Source: Paramoeba atlantica
Lineage: Eukaryota; Discosea
Length of the DNA stretch: 64,000 bases
Reading direction: 5' to 3'
NCBI GenBank assembly: GCA_977017575.1
Contig: CDRNVI010000140.1
Span: 1-64,000 of the forward strand
Below the pieces are notes generated by a model that saw only the letters and a list, made by a program, of their open reading frames with translations, was not told where the DNA came from and did no database searches. Shown piece after piece: positions 47,983 to 57,967 of this stretch. A program made the translations under genes and the position numbers. How positions within the stretch are numbered: position 1 is the stretch's first letter; the number at the start of each line of letters is the position of its first letter.

Positions 47983-48470
47983 GACAGGTGCTTGAGGGGT
48001 TGGGGAGGCAAGGTTTGTTTTTTGACGAAGATCAATAACGGAAGAGTCAGAGGAAGCACAAGGGTCCTTCAGTGATGGAAAGATTTGGTTGTCTTCTATT
48101 CAATTTGATGCCATCCTGTCGCTCCGCTCCTCCAATTGATCACTGCTCTTTCTCTCTCTCTTTTCCCTTTCTCTATTGTATTTTTCCCCTTGTATTATTT
48201 TCCCTTTTCCTATTTTTCCTGATGTTTATTTTATCCCTTCTTGATTTGATTTTGTCCTTGTTTCCTTCCACAAAAATGTTGTTTTTGTGTTCCTTTTTAT
48301 TCTTGTCATGATCACATCTCAACTGTCTTTTCACTGCCCTCACATTTCTCTCTCTTGAGCAAATGTTCACCTTGTTTGTTTCCTTGAATAAATCTACATT
48401 TTTGATTTGATCTTTGGTTTGGCTTTGCTTTCGTTTTGTCCATCTCTCCTGAGATCCAGTTGATCTGACA

Positions 48471-48499
48471 GATTAAAAGTCTAGGCTTGCCCCTGAGCC
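48471..48499 (+). promoter_or_regulatory. Primer-binding site of R0, matching tRNA-Lys(UUU) anticodon arm
   Basis: Directly after the LTR end, GATTAAAAGTCTAGG is complementary to the anticodon arm of tRNA-Lys(UUU) (AGACTTTTAATC). The continuation up to CCTGAGCC resembles the complement of a D-arm, more loosely. This implies priming by an internally cut tRNA, as known for copia (initiator Met tRNA half). Confidence 0.65.
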
Positions 48500-48575
48500 A
48501 CTCTCAAGCATGAAAAGAAACTTGTCTTGAATGTGACCTGTGTGTGAAGTTGTTCACATATGATAAGCTTTAATC

Positions 48576-49677
48576 ATGGCCAACATACAATACCCAGCAA
48601 AAGAACCTTCCAGGAGCAATTTGAAATACTTGAAACCAATTGAGAACAAGTTCAGAGGTGACAATGACCCCACTTATGAAACCTGGAAACATCAGATCAA
48701 AGGTAGGCTGATGCAAGCCTGAGTATTGTATCACATACAAATTGACAATGAGAATGATTTTGTTGCCCCTGCAGATGAGGAAGACACAACGAAGAAAACA
48801 TGAGAACAAAGAATGATAAACCGAATTGTCATCACTTCCTTCTTGACGGACTGTATCTCAGGACCACCTCTGAAATACATAACCCAAGATAGATACCTCT
48901 CTTGACCCCACTCAATTATAGCAGTGCTTGATAACCACTATTTGAAGAACACTGAGGGAAAGTTGGAAAGAATTAAAAAGGAGATTAATGACTTCAGAAA
49001 GAGCAAAAGCAAAGATATTTCTGTGATGGTTATTCGCCTTTTGAACCTGAAAAACCGTTTTGAGAGAGTTGGTGGTGATATGGATGAGGATATGAAGTGC
49101 AATATCTTATTAAAAGCACTTGTATTGAGGAAATGGGACCAGACGACACTTGACATTAAGAAAAGATATAAGAAGAAAGAAATCAAGTATGAAGATATAA
49201 TAGCAGAATACAAAATGACAGAGAACCACTTTAAGAATCAAGATGCAATTCAAGACCAAGACGTCAAAATACAAAGAGCAAACACAGCACACCAACAACA
49301 ACAACAGAATCAGAACCAGAATTGAAGACAACAACAACAACAACAAAGTCAGAACCAGTACCAGAACAGAGGATCAAGAAGAGACCAGTACAAGAAATTT
49401 AGAAACATAAGTGGATGGGAAGAACCCCCAAAAGGACCTCGAAATTGTTTCCACTGTGGAAAGCCTAACCACTGGACATCTGATTGTTGTGATGGACAGA
49501 AGCCACATACACAAGCTGGAAAAGACACAGAGGCTACTTTTGATAAGTACCTGAAAGAAAAAGGAGAATGGAATTGCAAGATGCATAATAAAAACATCAT
49601 GGTTCCTGTTTACTCTTTTCTCTCTTTCCCTCCATCCTTGAAAAATACTGCTCCTATTGAAACAGATGATGAATTTC
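48576..49677 (+). pseudogene. R0 gag region (fossil copia-like LTR element)
   Basis: Starts at the ATG of MANIQYPAKEPSR after a leader of about 75 bp. It shows a copia-like gag: a helical region (NHYLKNTEGKLERIKKEIND), a Gln/Asn-rich linker, and a CCHC zinc knuckle (CFHCGKPNHWTSDC). The frame carries a few breaks and is not functional. It is cut at 49,677 by insertion of R1; sequence of the same element resumes at 62,325. Confidence 0.75.
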
Positions 49678-50248
49678 TGTGAAGTGGCCAGGAGTTTGGG
49701 GAAGGAAAGAGTGGGCAGGTGAAGGAAAGAAGGAAAGGGAAGAAAGGGAAAAGAAAGAAAGAGAAAAGTCAAGAGCAAATCATGGGAAAGATTGGCGGCG
49801 CATCGCAAAGGGAAACCAACCAAGTAAGTTTATTCCTTTTACCAACAAACAAAAGAAGTATTTGTATGGAACAACAAATATAACAAGTGTGGAATTGACA
49901 AGAAGCAAAACAGAATGAAAGACAAAAACACACAAGAAAAAGGATGTGGCAGAGAGATTAAATCACAGATAAATGTTACAGAACACAGGATTAATTGACA
50001 TAAAGATTATATAAAATAAACAAATAAGATGGTGCAAAAATATTAAGGGAACAACTTGAATTCAGAGTGAGAACTGGGTGGGAAGAGCTCAGATGAGAGA
50101 GACAGGAATACATGCAGAATCAGAACAGTTTGTACAATCTTACAAATGTTCATCAGGGATATTCACACAACAGGGGAGCACAGTGGTGTACAAAGAGAAA
50201 CAGATTAATTTGCACAACATGGAATCAGTTCACACCAGGATTCTGACA
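49678..50248 (-). repeat. R1 LTR (3' LTR on the element's strand)
   Basis: 571 bp, nearly identical to 61,754-62,324 and to the reverse complement of 63,021-63,591. Ends are TG and CA. Contains a purine-rich half on the plus strand (AGGAAAGAAGGAAAGGGAAG). Confidence 0.95.
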
Positions 50249-50995
50249 CACCCTTCCAAATGAATATGTTTCACATAAATCAGAAGAAGGAATTTCACAA
50301 CACATCAGAAATCAAGAACAATTAAAGCAAAGCAACAAGACAAGTGGGATTTACATTTAGCACAGCAAATCAAGATGAGGTGAACAGACAGAGACCCATC
50401 ATTGAACCAAATATCAAGCCATCAAGGAAATCAGAATGAATCACAAAATCACAAGAACAAATATCAGTAGAATAGAATGGAAAAACATAAGGGATTGGTG
50501 CAGAAGCAATCAATAATCCAAAACATATTACTTTGAAGCAAAAGAGGGATCAACACAAGAGCGCAAGAGATAATCAAAGAACTTAAGGCATGGACATGGA
50601 GAACAAGACAGAAAAATTCAATTCAGGAATTCAAAAATAATACAACCCAGAAAAGGAGAAATCGATCCAACAAAAACAGCAGGGAATAGGAAGAGAGGGA
50701 TTTGTGTTCACTACTGGAGACACAGGTGGTGCATTGAATCCTCAGAAATGCTATGTTCACTCATCATTGAGCGAGGATTGGAAGGGAGAAAGGATAAGTG
50801 TTCAACAGGAATCACTATTGCATAGTTCCTCTGGGTATGCTACATTTACTCATCATTGAGAGAGGAAGGTGCTGAAGATGTTGAAAAGAAGAATCTTTCA
50901 GAGAAAAGCAAAACAAGTCATCATAAGATGAACCGGTGAGATTGAGAGTAGAAAATCAAAAATGATTTCAACAGAGACAAAGAAATCAAAAGTCC
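50249..50995. other. R1 interior, left part
   Basis: Non-coding A-rich interior of R1 between the LTR and LINE B. On the element strand GGAAGGGTG just before the LTR could be the polypurine tract. No protein similarity seen. Confidence 0.6.
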
Positions 50996-51062
50996 TTAAA
51001 AAAAATAGGGGGTTCAAGATACAATTGTCTGAATTTCCTATCTTTTGTTGTAGTGTGTATTC

Positions 51063-53363
51063 TTGTGGCTGGTTGCCACAGAAAATATTATGGAAACCTC
51101 TTCACCCAGTGTAAAGGAAGGAGAGGGAATTCCTGCCAGAAACGCCTGGTCAGGACGAGCGGATAGTGAATCATTTGCTCAAGTTGTAAAAAAAAGTGAA
51201 AGAAAGAAAAGACCTCTTGAAACCAAGGAAGGCTTTCCAGCCTCTAAAGGTCTCAGCGATGTGTTACACGAGATTGATCGGAACAATGTCAGACTATACC
51301 AAGGTTTAGTCGTGCGCCTGAACCCAAAAACTGTTGTTGGAGCCAAGTCGAGACCAACAAAGTTAGTGGAATCACTGGATTTTAGACCAGGACTTCCCAA
51401 TTTCAACGAGGTTATCAAAGCGATTGAAAATGTGACTTCTCTTAAAGGGAAGATTTTTGTGAACGTCAAGCAGGGCCATTTTGTGATCTCAGTGCTCGAG
51501 AACATGGATGCTGCCAGTGTAGAAAAAGAGTTTTTGAGCAAAGGTGACGAATTGGCAAAAAAACTCAAGAAATCCTTTGTCTGGAGGAACAATGAGGATG
51601 CAAAATTGTGGGGGCTCAAAATCAGGGTTCCCTTCGAAGCCGAGGGCGTGGAGTGGATCCAGAATCTTTTTGCTGGCCCAAATTCTCTTCCGAGACATAA
51701 TTTGAAGAAAGTAGTTCAAATTGCCCAAAATTGTATTGTTTTGGTTTACAACCAAATCCCCATTAACCTTGTCTGTCTCATCGCCCACACCAAAGGGTGG
51801 TTGGGGATTAGTGATACTCAAGCTTGAGTTTCTGTTTGGACCCCAGCGAGGCCCTTTGATAAAGTGGTGAAATGCCCCACTTGCCAAATTAACCATCCTG
51901 CTTGTTTGGATTGTTTATTTGAAATTTTACAAAAAAAGGATCCAAGTGAAGTTGGCAATATGGCAAGAACAGAAATGTACTCGATCAACACCTGCGACCC
52001 CAAAGGAGTTAAGATAAGAAAACAAGCTGCCAGAGATGGTGTGCAATTTAACTTCGTCTCGCCTGAAGGAGTCCCCTCATCCTGTGCCCCCCTCGGTAAA
52101 ACTGGTGAGCCTATGGTGGTGGGTCCTGAGAGAATAGATCAAACTCCCCCCAAGTCACAAGCTTCTAAACCTGCTGAAGGTCTCTCCCCTATTGGTGTTA
52201 AAAAAGATGGCTCAAATTTACCTGTGCGTAATGCTGGTGGCCAAGGGTTGGTGTCTTGTTCACCTAATGTTATTCCTGCTGAACCTACCCCTCCAAAGGG
52301 CCCCCTTCCTGTGAAGAAGAGCCATGAAGTTGTACCCAATAACTTCAAAGTACCTTCTTCCACAACTAAGGGATCAGCTGTCCAAAGGAGTTCCTCTGTG
52401 GGTCCAGTCAAGCATGATGCTGCAGCTCTGAGTAAGACGAGTTCGTTTTCTCCCATCAAGACCAAAACCCCTTCGAAAATTAAAACAATAAATGGGAGCA
52501 GCAAACAAGGTAGTGGATTCTCAGTGCCCCCCATATTGCCAGCCCAGCGACCACAAGCACAACCAAAAAAGAAGAGTACTCGGACATCGGTGAACACATG
52601 TTCCAACCCAGTAGTCTCTTCCTTTAAGTCTGCTTCTTCACCAAAAGAGACTGTGGGCAAGTCAAGAAATTGTGCTGATTCTGTGATCCAGAAGAAGGAG
52701 AACAGAAGAAGCCAACCTGTTTCCGGCCCTGCTCCCATCTTCATCAACGAAGAAGATTTACCAGTCGAAAATGGATTGGTGGAGGAACCTGACAATAGAA
52801 GGGAGGCGAAATCAATGTTAAAGAAATTGAACCTGAACATCGAATGGGCAAGCACAACCGAGGATTTCAGAAGAGTTTATGAGGGGTTGGAGAATGGCTC
52901 AATTTTCCCAGAGGATAGGAGATTAAGGCATCAAGCTTTCTATTTGGTTGAGTACCTTATGAAGACAGGATGCACCAAGAGGAAGAAGGGCGGATCAGAA
53001 GAGGTGATTAATGTTAGAGTAGGGTGGGAGAAAGGAAAGAATGAGAGTGAAGAGGAAAAGGGAAAAATATTGCAAAAGAAAAGAAAAATTGCACAAGAAA
53101 AGGAAAGTGGGGAAAGAAAGCCGGTGAATTTTCCAAATGAGGAAGGGGTGGGTGTTGTTCATCCACTTATGGAAAAACCTGAGGAAAGAGGCAGTGGTGT
53201 CCAAGACGGTGTCCCCTTTTCCTTTTTGTTTGAAGGGTCAGATATGAAAGTGGAAGGAGAAGAGGAGGAAGAGGGGGATGCTATGGAGATCGAAACGAAT
53301 GAGGAGTTTGCCAGAACAACCCAAGCAAGGAGAGAGAGTGAGGGAGGGAAGTCAGTCGTTTAA
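51063..53363 (+). pseudogene. LINE B ORF1 (nucleic-acid-binding protein), one in-frame stop
   Basis: One frame of about 766 codons interrupted by a TGA at 51,825-51,827, where the other copy has CGG (Arg). The N-terminal part (METSSPSVKEGEGIP, SGRADSESFAQVVKKSERK, VRLYQGLVVRLNPKTVVG) is basic and may bind RNA. In the middle VKCPTCQINHPACLDCLFE has a Cys/His cluster spaced C-x2-C-x3-H-x2-C-x2-C, not the usual CCHC knuckle. A Ser/Pro-rich region (KGSAVQRSSSVGPVKHD) follows, then a conserved block (MLKKLNLNIEWASTTEDFRR, VYEGLENGSIFPEDRR) and a Glu-rich C-terminus. The true start may be the internal Met of METSSPS. Confidence 0.8.
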
Positions 53364-53460
53364 AAAAAAAAAAAAACACAAAAACACAAAAACACAAAAA
53401 CACAAAAACACAAAAACACAAAAACACAAAAACAAAAAAAAAAAAAAAAACAAACAAACA
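53361..53460 (+). repeat. (ACAAAAAC)n microsatellite and A-run between ORF1 and ORF2 of LINE B
   Basis: About eight copies of an 8-bp unit, bounded by A-runs, start at the ORF1 stop codon and end at the likely ORF2 start (ATG 53,461). LINE A lacks it, so it arose in the B lineage. Confidence 0.85.
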
Positions 53461-56400
53461 ATGACTAAACTCAGGAAGAAAAAGAATAAGAAGAGAAAGG
53501 AAAAGGGATTGGTGGATATTAGAAGTAGCTTTGGTGTGGGCCCCCAGGTAGCCCCTCCCCCAACAACAAACTTGCCTAATGTATTCCAGTCAGAGTGCCT
53601 CCCATCAGGTCCTCCGAGTGAGCCAGGAGTTGACCCCCGTGATAGGTCCTCAGCTAATTTAAGTGAGAGTGATGAATGTAGGTTTCCTGATGCATGTGTT
53701 ATCTCCTGGAACATGAATGGGATTCAAAATTTCGAAAAATTGAGAACCCTTCAGAAGATGGCTGGGAGTTGTCGGCCTCTTTTCATTTTGATTCAAGAAT
53801 CTCACTCTGATTTTGAATGTGACCTCGATCTCATCAGGAACCAATTGAGGAAGTATATCTGGTTGAGAGACAACTCCTTTGGGAAGAGGAGGGGTCTGCT
53901 CATTGGAGTTAGGCGGATGGAGGGGGTGAAAGAGATCTCTCCCTGTTTCTTTGACCAGACCATGAGTGGATTATTTGGTGTCCATGTGACTATTGGATCG
54001 ACGAACTATTCTGTCCTGAATATATACCATCACCCTGACCTCAAAGTAGCCACCATCTCACAGGAGGCTGCTCGTTTTTTCGGCCAGAACCCCAGGAGCA
54101 TAAATATCTTTGGGGGTGATTTCAATTGGGATGTGAAGGAAAAACAGATGGGGGAAATTGAAAAGTGTTGTGCTTCTCTTTGTATGTCACGCTTGAAATG
54201 GGATGAACCCACCCATTATAAAGGGAGGTGTATTGACCATATCTTCTTCTCATCCAAGGTTCCATTAAAATGTTTGTTTATCAATGCCATCCTGTCCAGC
54301 TTTAAAGATCATGCACTGCTGATTGGAGGATCCTTGTTTAAGGAATGGGAGATTCGGGTGAATAAGAAATCCATCCCTGAGTATCTGATTAATGACCATG
54401 GGTTCATCAACACTCTTATTGAGAGGATGGGTACCTTCTCCAAGGGTGATGATCCCAATGAGTTTTTGACCAGATTTAAGACCACAGCTTGGGAATTAGT
54501 TCCCTACTGGAGAGAAAGAAACACTGAGGCGGCATTGTTTAGAGAACTGTGGAAGATCCACTCTCTTGTAAGATCCCTTCGCAATTCTTGCATTCTTAGG
54601 AAATCTACTGTCCAGAGGCCATACTCTTCCCTTGAAATGGGTCTGTTGGACCAGGCCTCCCTTGGTTGGAAAGGTCCGAAGGAAGGGAAGTCGTGGAGGA
54701 GAGGAATAATCCCCAGAATGATTTCTGCAGTGCTCAAGAAGATTGAATGCATTGAAGGACAGTTGGGGATCTTTATTGACAGTCACCCTGTGAGGCCTAA
54801 AGTGAGATCATCCCCAAGGGTTAAAGGAATTGTTGTGGATGGGGTCATTTCCAGAGATAATGGTGTGGTCCAGAAAGCAATTAAAGAATTTTGGGGGAAT
54901 CTATTGGGCTCAGTGAGGCCATACAACAAGGACTCCCTCCAGAAGCTGATTGAGAACCATAAACCTCAGTTTCCTAAGGTTGATTACCATGTTGTTGATG
55001 GGGCCAAGGTTGATAAACTGCTGTGACAGTGCAATAATTCAAGCACTGGCCCAGATGGTATCCCCTTTGCTCTCTACAGAGTGACAAGTGAACAGCTGTG
55101 TGATATGTGGTGTGAACTTATTCAGAGAGCTGGGGAATCAATGGATTTCCCTGAGTTGTTTGGGGAGAGTCAGCTTGTGTTACTACCTAAGATTGAGAAT
55201 ATTCCTCGTCCTGACCAATTTCGACCAATAAGTATTACCAATTCTGATTATCGGATTGTGATGAGATATTGGGCCAAATGGCTGATGGAGAGTGCCAGAG
55301 AGGTGATTTCCCCGGAACAAAATGCTATATTTGCTGGAAGGTCCATTGATAATGCAGTGGAATCGATACATGATGGGTTTATGGAAGTGGTAGCAGAGGG
55401 CAAAGATGTGACCATCCTCCAAACTGATTTCTGTAAGGCCTATGACTATGTTAACCATGAAGCCCTTATGGAGTTGCTGATTGGGTTGAATGCTCCACCC
55501 CAAGCCCTTGAAGTTGTATCTAAAGTTCTGCGAGAGTCAGATACATGGCTTCCAACTGTAGGATCGAATGATAAGACACAGAAGGAAGCCATCAAGAGCC
55601 GGACTGGTGTGCGACAAGGCTGCCCCATTTCACCTCTTCTGTTCATTATCCTTTTTGATGTTTTATTGGTTAGTTTGAACAATGGGGGTGACCTTGAGAA
55701 GCTTGCTGGGTTCATGGATGACTTAGCCCTTCTCCTTCACAGGGTTCAGTCCATAAATTCCTTGACCTCAACCTTCCAAGAATATGAACAAGGAACTGGG
55801 ACCAAACTTAACTACAACAAATGCTTTGTATTGTCAACTGAAAAATTCGCTCCTGTGGGCCCTTGGGTTGAAATGCCTTCAGCTAATTATTTGGGAGAGG
55901 AGACTGTGTACTTGGGAGTTACAATTTCTCGAAGAATGAACCCAACTAAAGACTGGGAAGGGGTGATCAAGAAAATGCAGAAGGTTGGAACAGCAATTAA
56001 GCAAAGGAAAGGCAGCTTCAAGGAGAGAGTCCGGATGATCAATACTTACCTTATTTCTTGTATGGGTTATTTGGCAAGATTCAAGCTTATCTCGAAAGCT
56101 GTCTCCTCAAAGATGTGGAAGGCCATTCATTCAGCCTTAGGTGCATATGCAAATCTAAAGTCCTGTGTAATGACCTCCCTTTGTCCCCCCTTCTTTGAAA
56201 AACCTCAAGTTAGACACTCTATTCTGTTTAACTGGGCTCTGCTGATATTGAGGAAACCTCTCCAAGATCATTATAGGAATCCATTGTCCATTGGGGCCAT
56301 GAGGATTGATGCTTTGGAAGCTAGTGGCACTATCTCAGAACAAGTGAGGATGGGCTCCAAAACCAAGAGATCCTTCTCTCTCCTCTCTCGGAACATTTCT

Positions 56401-57811
56401 GTGGGAGTGGAGAATTTCTATGTGGGGAATGGGTGCTTGAAATGTGTGATCTATAATTTGTCTCTTCCACAAAGACCCCAGATTAAGCGGAACCTTTTGA
56501 AATTCTTTTTGAGGGGTCTTCCAACTGTGGATAAGATTGCCCATTTTATATCTGTGAGTCCACTTTGTTGGCTGTGTAGGAAAGCCAAAGAGTCAAGGGT
56601 GCACCTCCTTGAAGAATGTCTGAAAGCTAAGGCAATTTTGAAAACTATTGGGAGGAGATGCTTTGTTTTAAAGATTCCTGGGTGGGAGAGTGCCGACTTT
56701 GTGTGTGGATTTATGAACCAGTATCTAAAGAAGGCTGAAGCATCTGCAGTGAGTGCAGCCCTATTGAGCTTGTGGATCACTGTATGTGCAGAAGGATCGA
56801 AGTCCCCAAGCTTTGCTGTTAAAATTTTTGATGAAATTGCTAAGACAAACAAGATGATCCCCAAACAAACTATAAGAAAGGCTCCCCAAAGGTAAAAGAG
56901 AAGTGAAACAACCAAAGTTCAAGTACCCTGCCTTGCAAGTGTTTTATGATGGCTTTGGGTGTGTAGACCCCCACATTGGGGGAGCTGGGTATGTGATTAT
57001 TAAGGAAGGTTTGGAGGTTGGAGGTGGATTTGAATCAATCCCACTAGGCTCAAATAACTTGGGTGAGTTTTTGGGATGCTTAGCTGGTCTACAACAAGTT
57101 ATTGGCTTTGGGCAACGCATAGAGATGGTGGGAGATTGTAAAATTCTGACTGAGGCAGCGCCTAAGACGAAACCAATTGATAACTTTGAGCTCAACGAGA
57201 TCCTATCTGAGATCAGAAATATTGCTGAGAGTAAATTTGCCAAAGTGGAGTACACTCATGTGTATTGCAAATTCAACAAGAGGTCAGATGCAATTGCAAC
57301 GGCAGCAAGTCACTCTGAAGAGGATGGGATGGAAGCTGTGTTTGATAGGAACTGGGATCCAAGATCGAAACAACTAGCAACAACCAGTGAGGAATGGATT
57401 ATCGAAAATTCCAAGCTGTGGAAGTGGGTGATGGAACCGTTGGATTTGGATTGGAGCTTCCCTGTGAAGAAAGTTCAGTTTAAGAGGAGGTTTAAGGACA
57501 AGGTGATTACAACTAATAATGTTTACTTCCCAGTACAAGCTGCACTGGATGGGGTGATGATTTCTCCTGTGTTCATTTCAGATGATATTGTCAAGTGGTT
57601 TCCAGAAAGAGCTGCACCTGGAGAGATGTTAGAAAGTTTTGTTGAAAAAGAAAACCAGAAATGGAGAGAGGAGTATGAGCAAGCAAGGAACCGTTGGTTG
57701 AAGAGTGCAATGAGATCTTCCATTGTAAGGAAGATTATTAGGCCTATTAAGGCTGTTAAGAAGAAAAGAATTTTGAAAGAGATTCGAATGAGAAATAGAA
57801 AGAAACATTAG
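53461..57811 (+). pseudogene. LINE B ORF2: endonuclease, reverse transcriptase, RNase H; two breaks
   Basis: MTKLRKKKNKKRKEK is a basic start. Endonuclease: VISWNMNGIQN, LIQESHSDFE, FGGDFNWDVKE, GRCIDHIFF and SFKDHALLIGG. Reverse transcriptase: LLPKIENIPRPDQFRPIS, LQTDFCKAYDYVNHEAL, GVRQGCPISPLLF and GFMDDLALL. A CWLCRKAKESRVHLLEEC zinc-finger-like motif follows. RNase H: VFYDGFGCVD, SNNLGEFLGC, EMVGDCKIL and HVYCKFNKRSDAIA. A TGA at 55,024-55,026 interrupts the sequence before the RT fingers. The frame shifts by one base near 56,890-56,905, between RT and RNase H. Otherwise the domains are complete and parallel those of LINE A. Confidence 0.9.
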
Positions 57812-57919
57812 AGCTTTTGGCCACTAAGTTGGCACTGAAGTGGGTTGATCCTACTTGATTATAACAATTTAATTTAAGTGTATTCTTGGGTGTCCAGATT
57901 ACACTTCATTTCAATAAAT

Positions 57920-57934
57920 GGCATCTCTGATGTC
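57920..57934 (+). other. 3'-terminal hairpin of LINE B
   Basis: GGCATC and GATGTC form a six-pair stem (one G-T) around a three-base loop, right after AATAAAT and just before the tail. It matches LINE A in position but differs in sequence. Confidence 0.6.
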
Positions 57935-57967
57935 TAAAATTAAAAAAAAAAAAGAAATCAAAAGTCC

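Larger units (their letters stand above)
43684..48083 (-). mobile_element. LINE A, APE-RT-RNaseH type, 5'-truncated, flanked by 17-bp target duplications
   Basis: Minus-strand non-LTR retrotransposon of about 4.4 kb. Its tail is the poly-T at 43,682-43,693. TTTGGTTGTCTTCTATT occurs on both sides (43,667-43,683 and 48,084-48,100) as the target-site duplication. It holds ORF2 but no ORF1, so it was truncated on insertion. The 3' end carries an AATAAA followed by a hairpin (43,702-43,714), shared with LINE B. It sits in the 5' LTR of R0. Confidence 0.9.
43653..48470 (+). mobile_element. R0 5' LTR, split by LINE A
   Basis: The LTR starts TGTTATGAACCCTG at 43,653 and ends GACA at 48,470. LINE A and its 17-bp target duplication occupy 43,684-48,100, so the LTR itself is about 400 bp (43,653-43,683 plus 48,101-48,470). 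The start is inferred from the point where LINE C similarity stops and from the TG..CA rule; a second LTR is not in the window to confirm it. Confidence 0.6.
50996..57952 (+). mobile_element. LINE B, full-length, with ORF1 and ORF2, 15-bp target duplications
   Basis: About 6.96 kb. AGAAATCAAAAGTCC flanks it at 50,981-50,995 and 57,953-57,967. It ends AATAAAT, a hairpin, then a poly-A tail (about 57,940-57,952). It carries a short 5' leader, ORF1, an A-rich linker and ORF2, so both ends are probably original. Its proteins are clearly related to LINE A but well diverged, so this is a second subfamily. Three breaks are visible: a stop in ORF1, and a stop and a frameshift in ORF2. It lies inside R1. 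Confidence 0.93.

Noticed and set aside
48471-48499. A tRNA gene fragment or tRNA-derived SINE
   Set aside because: The sequence is the complement of a tRNA arm, begins at the LTR end and recurs at the same place in two other LTR elements, so it is a primer-binding site.
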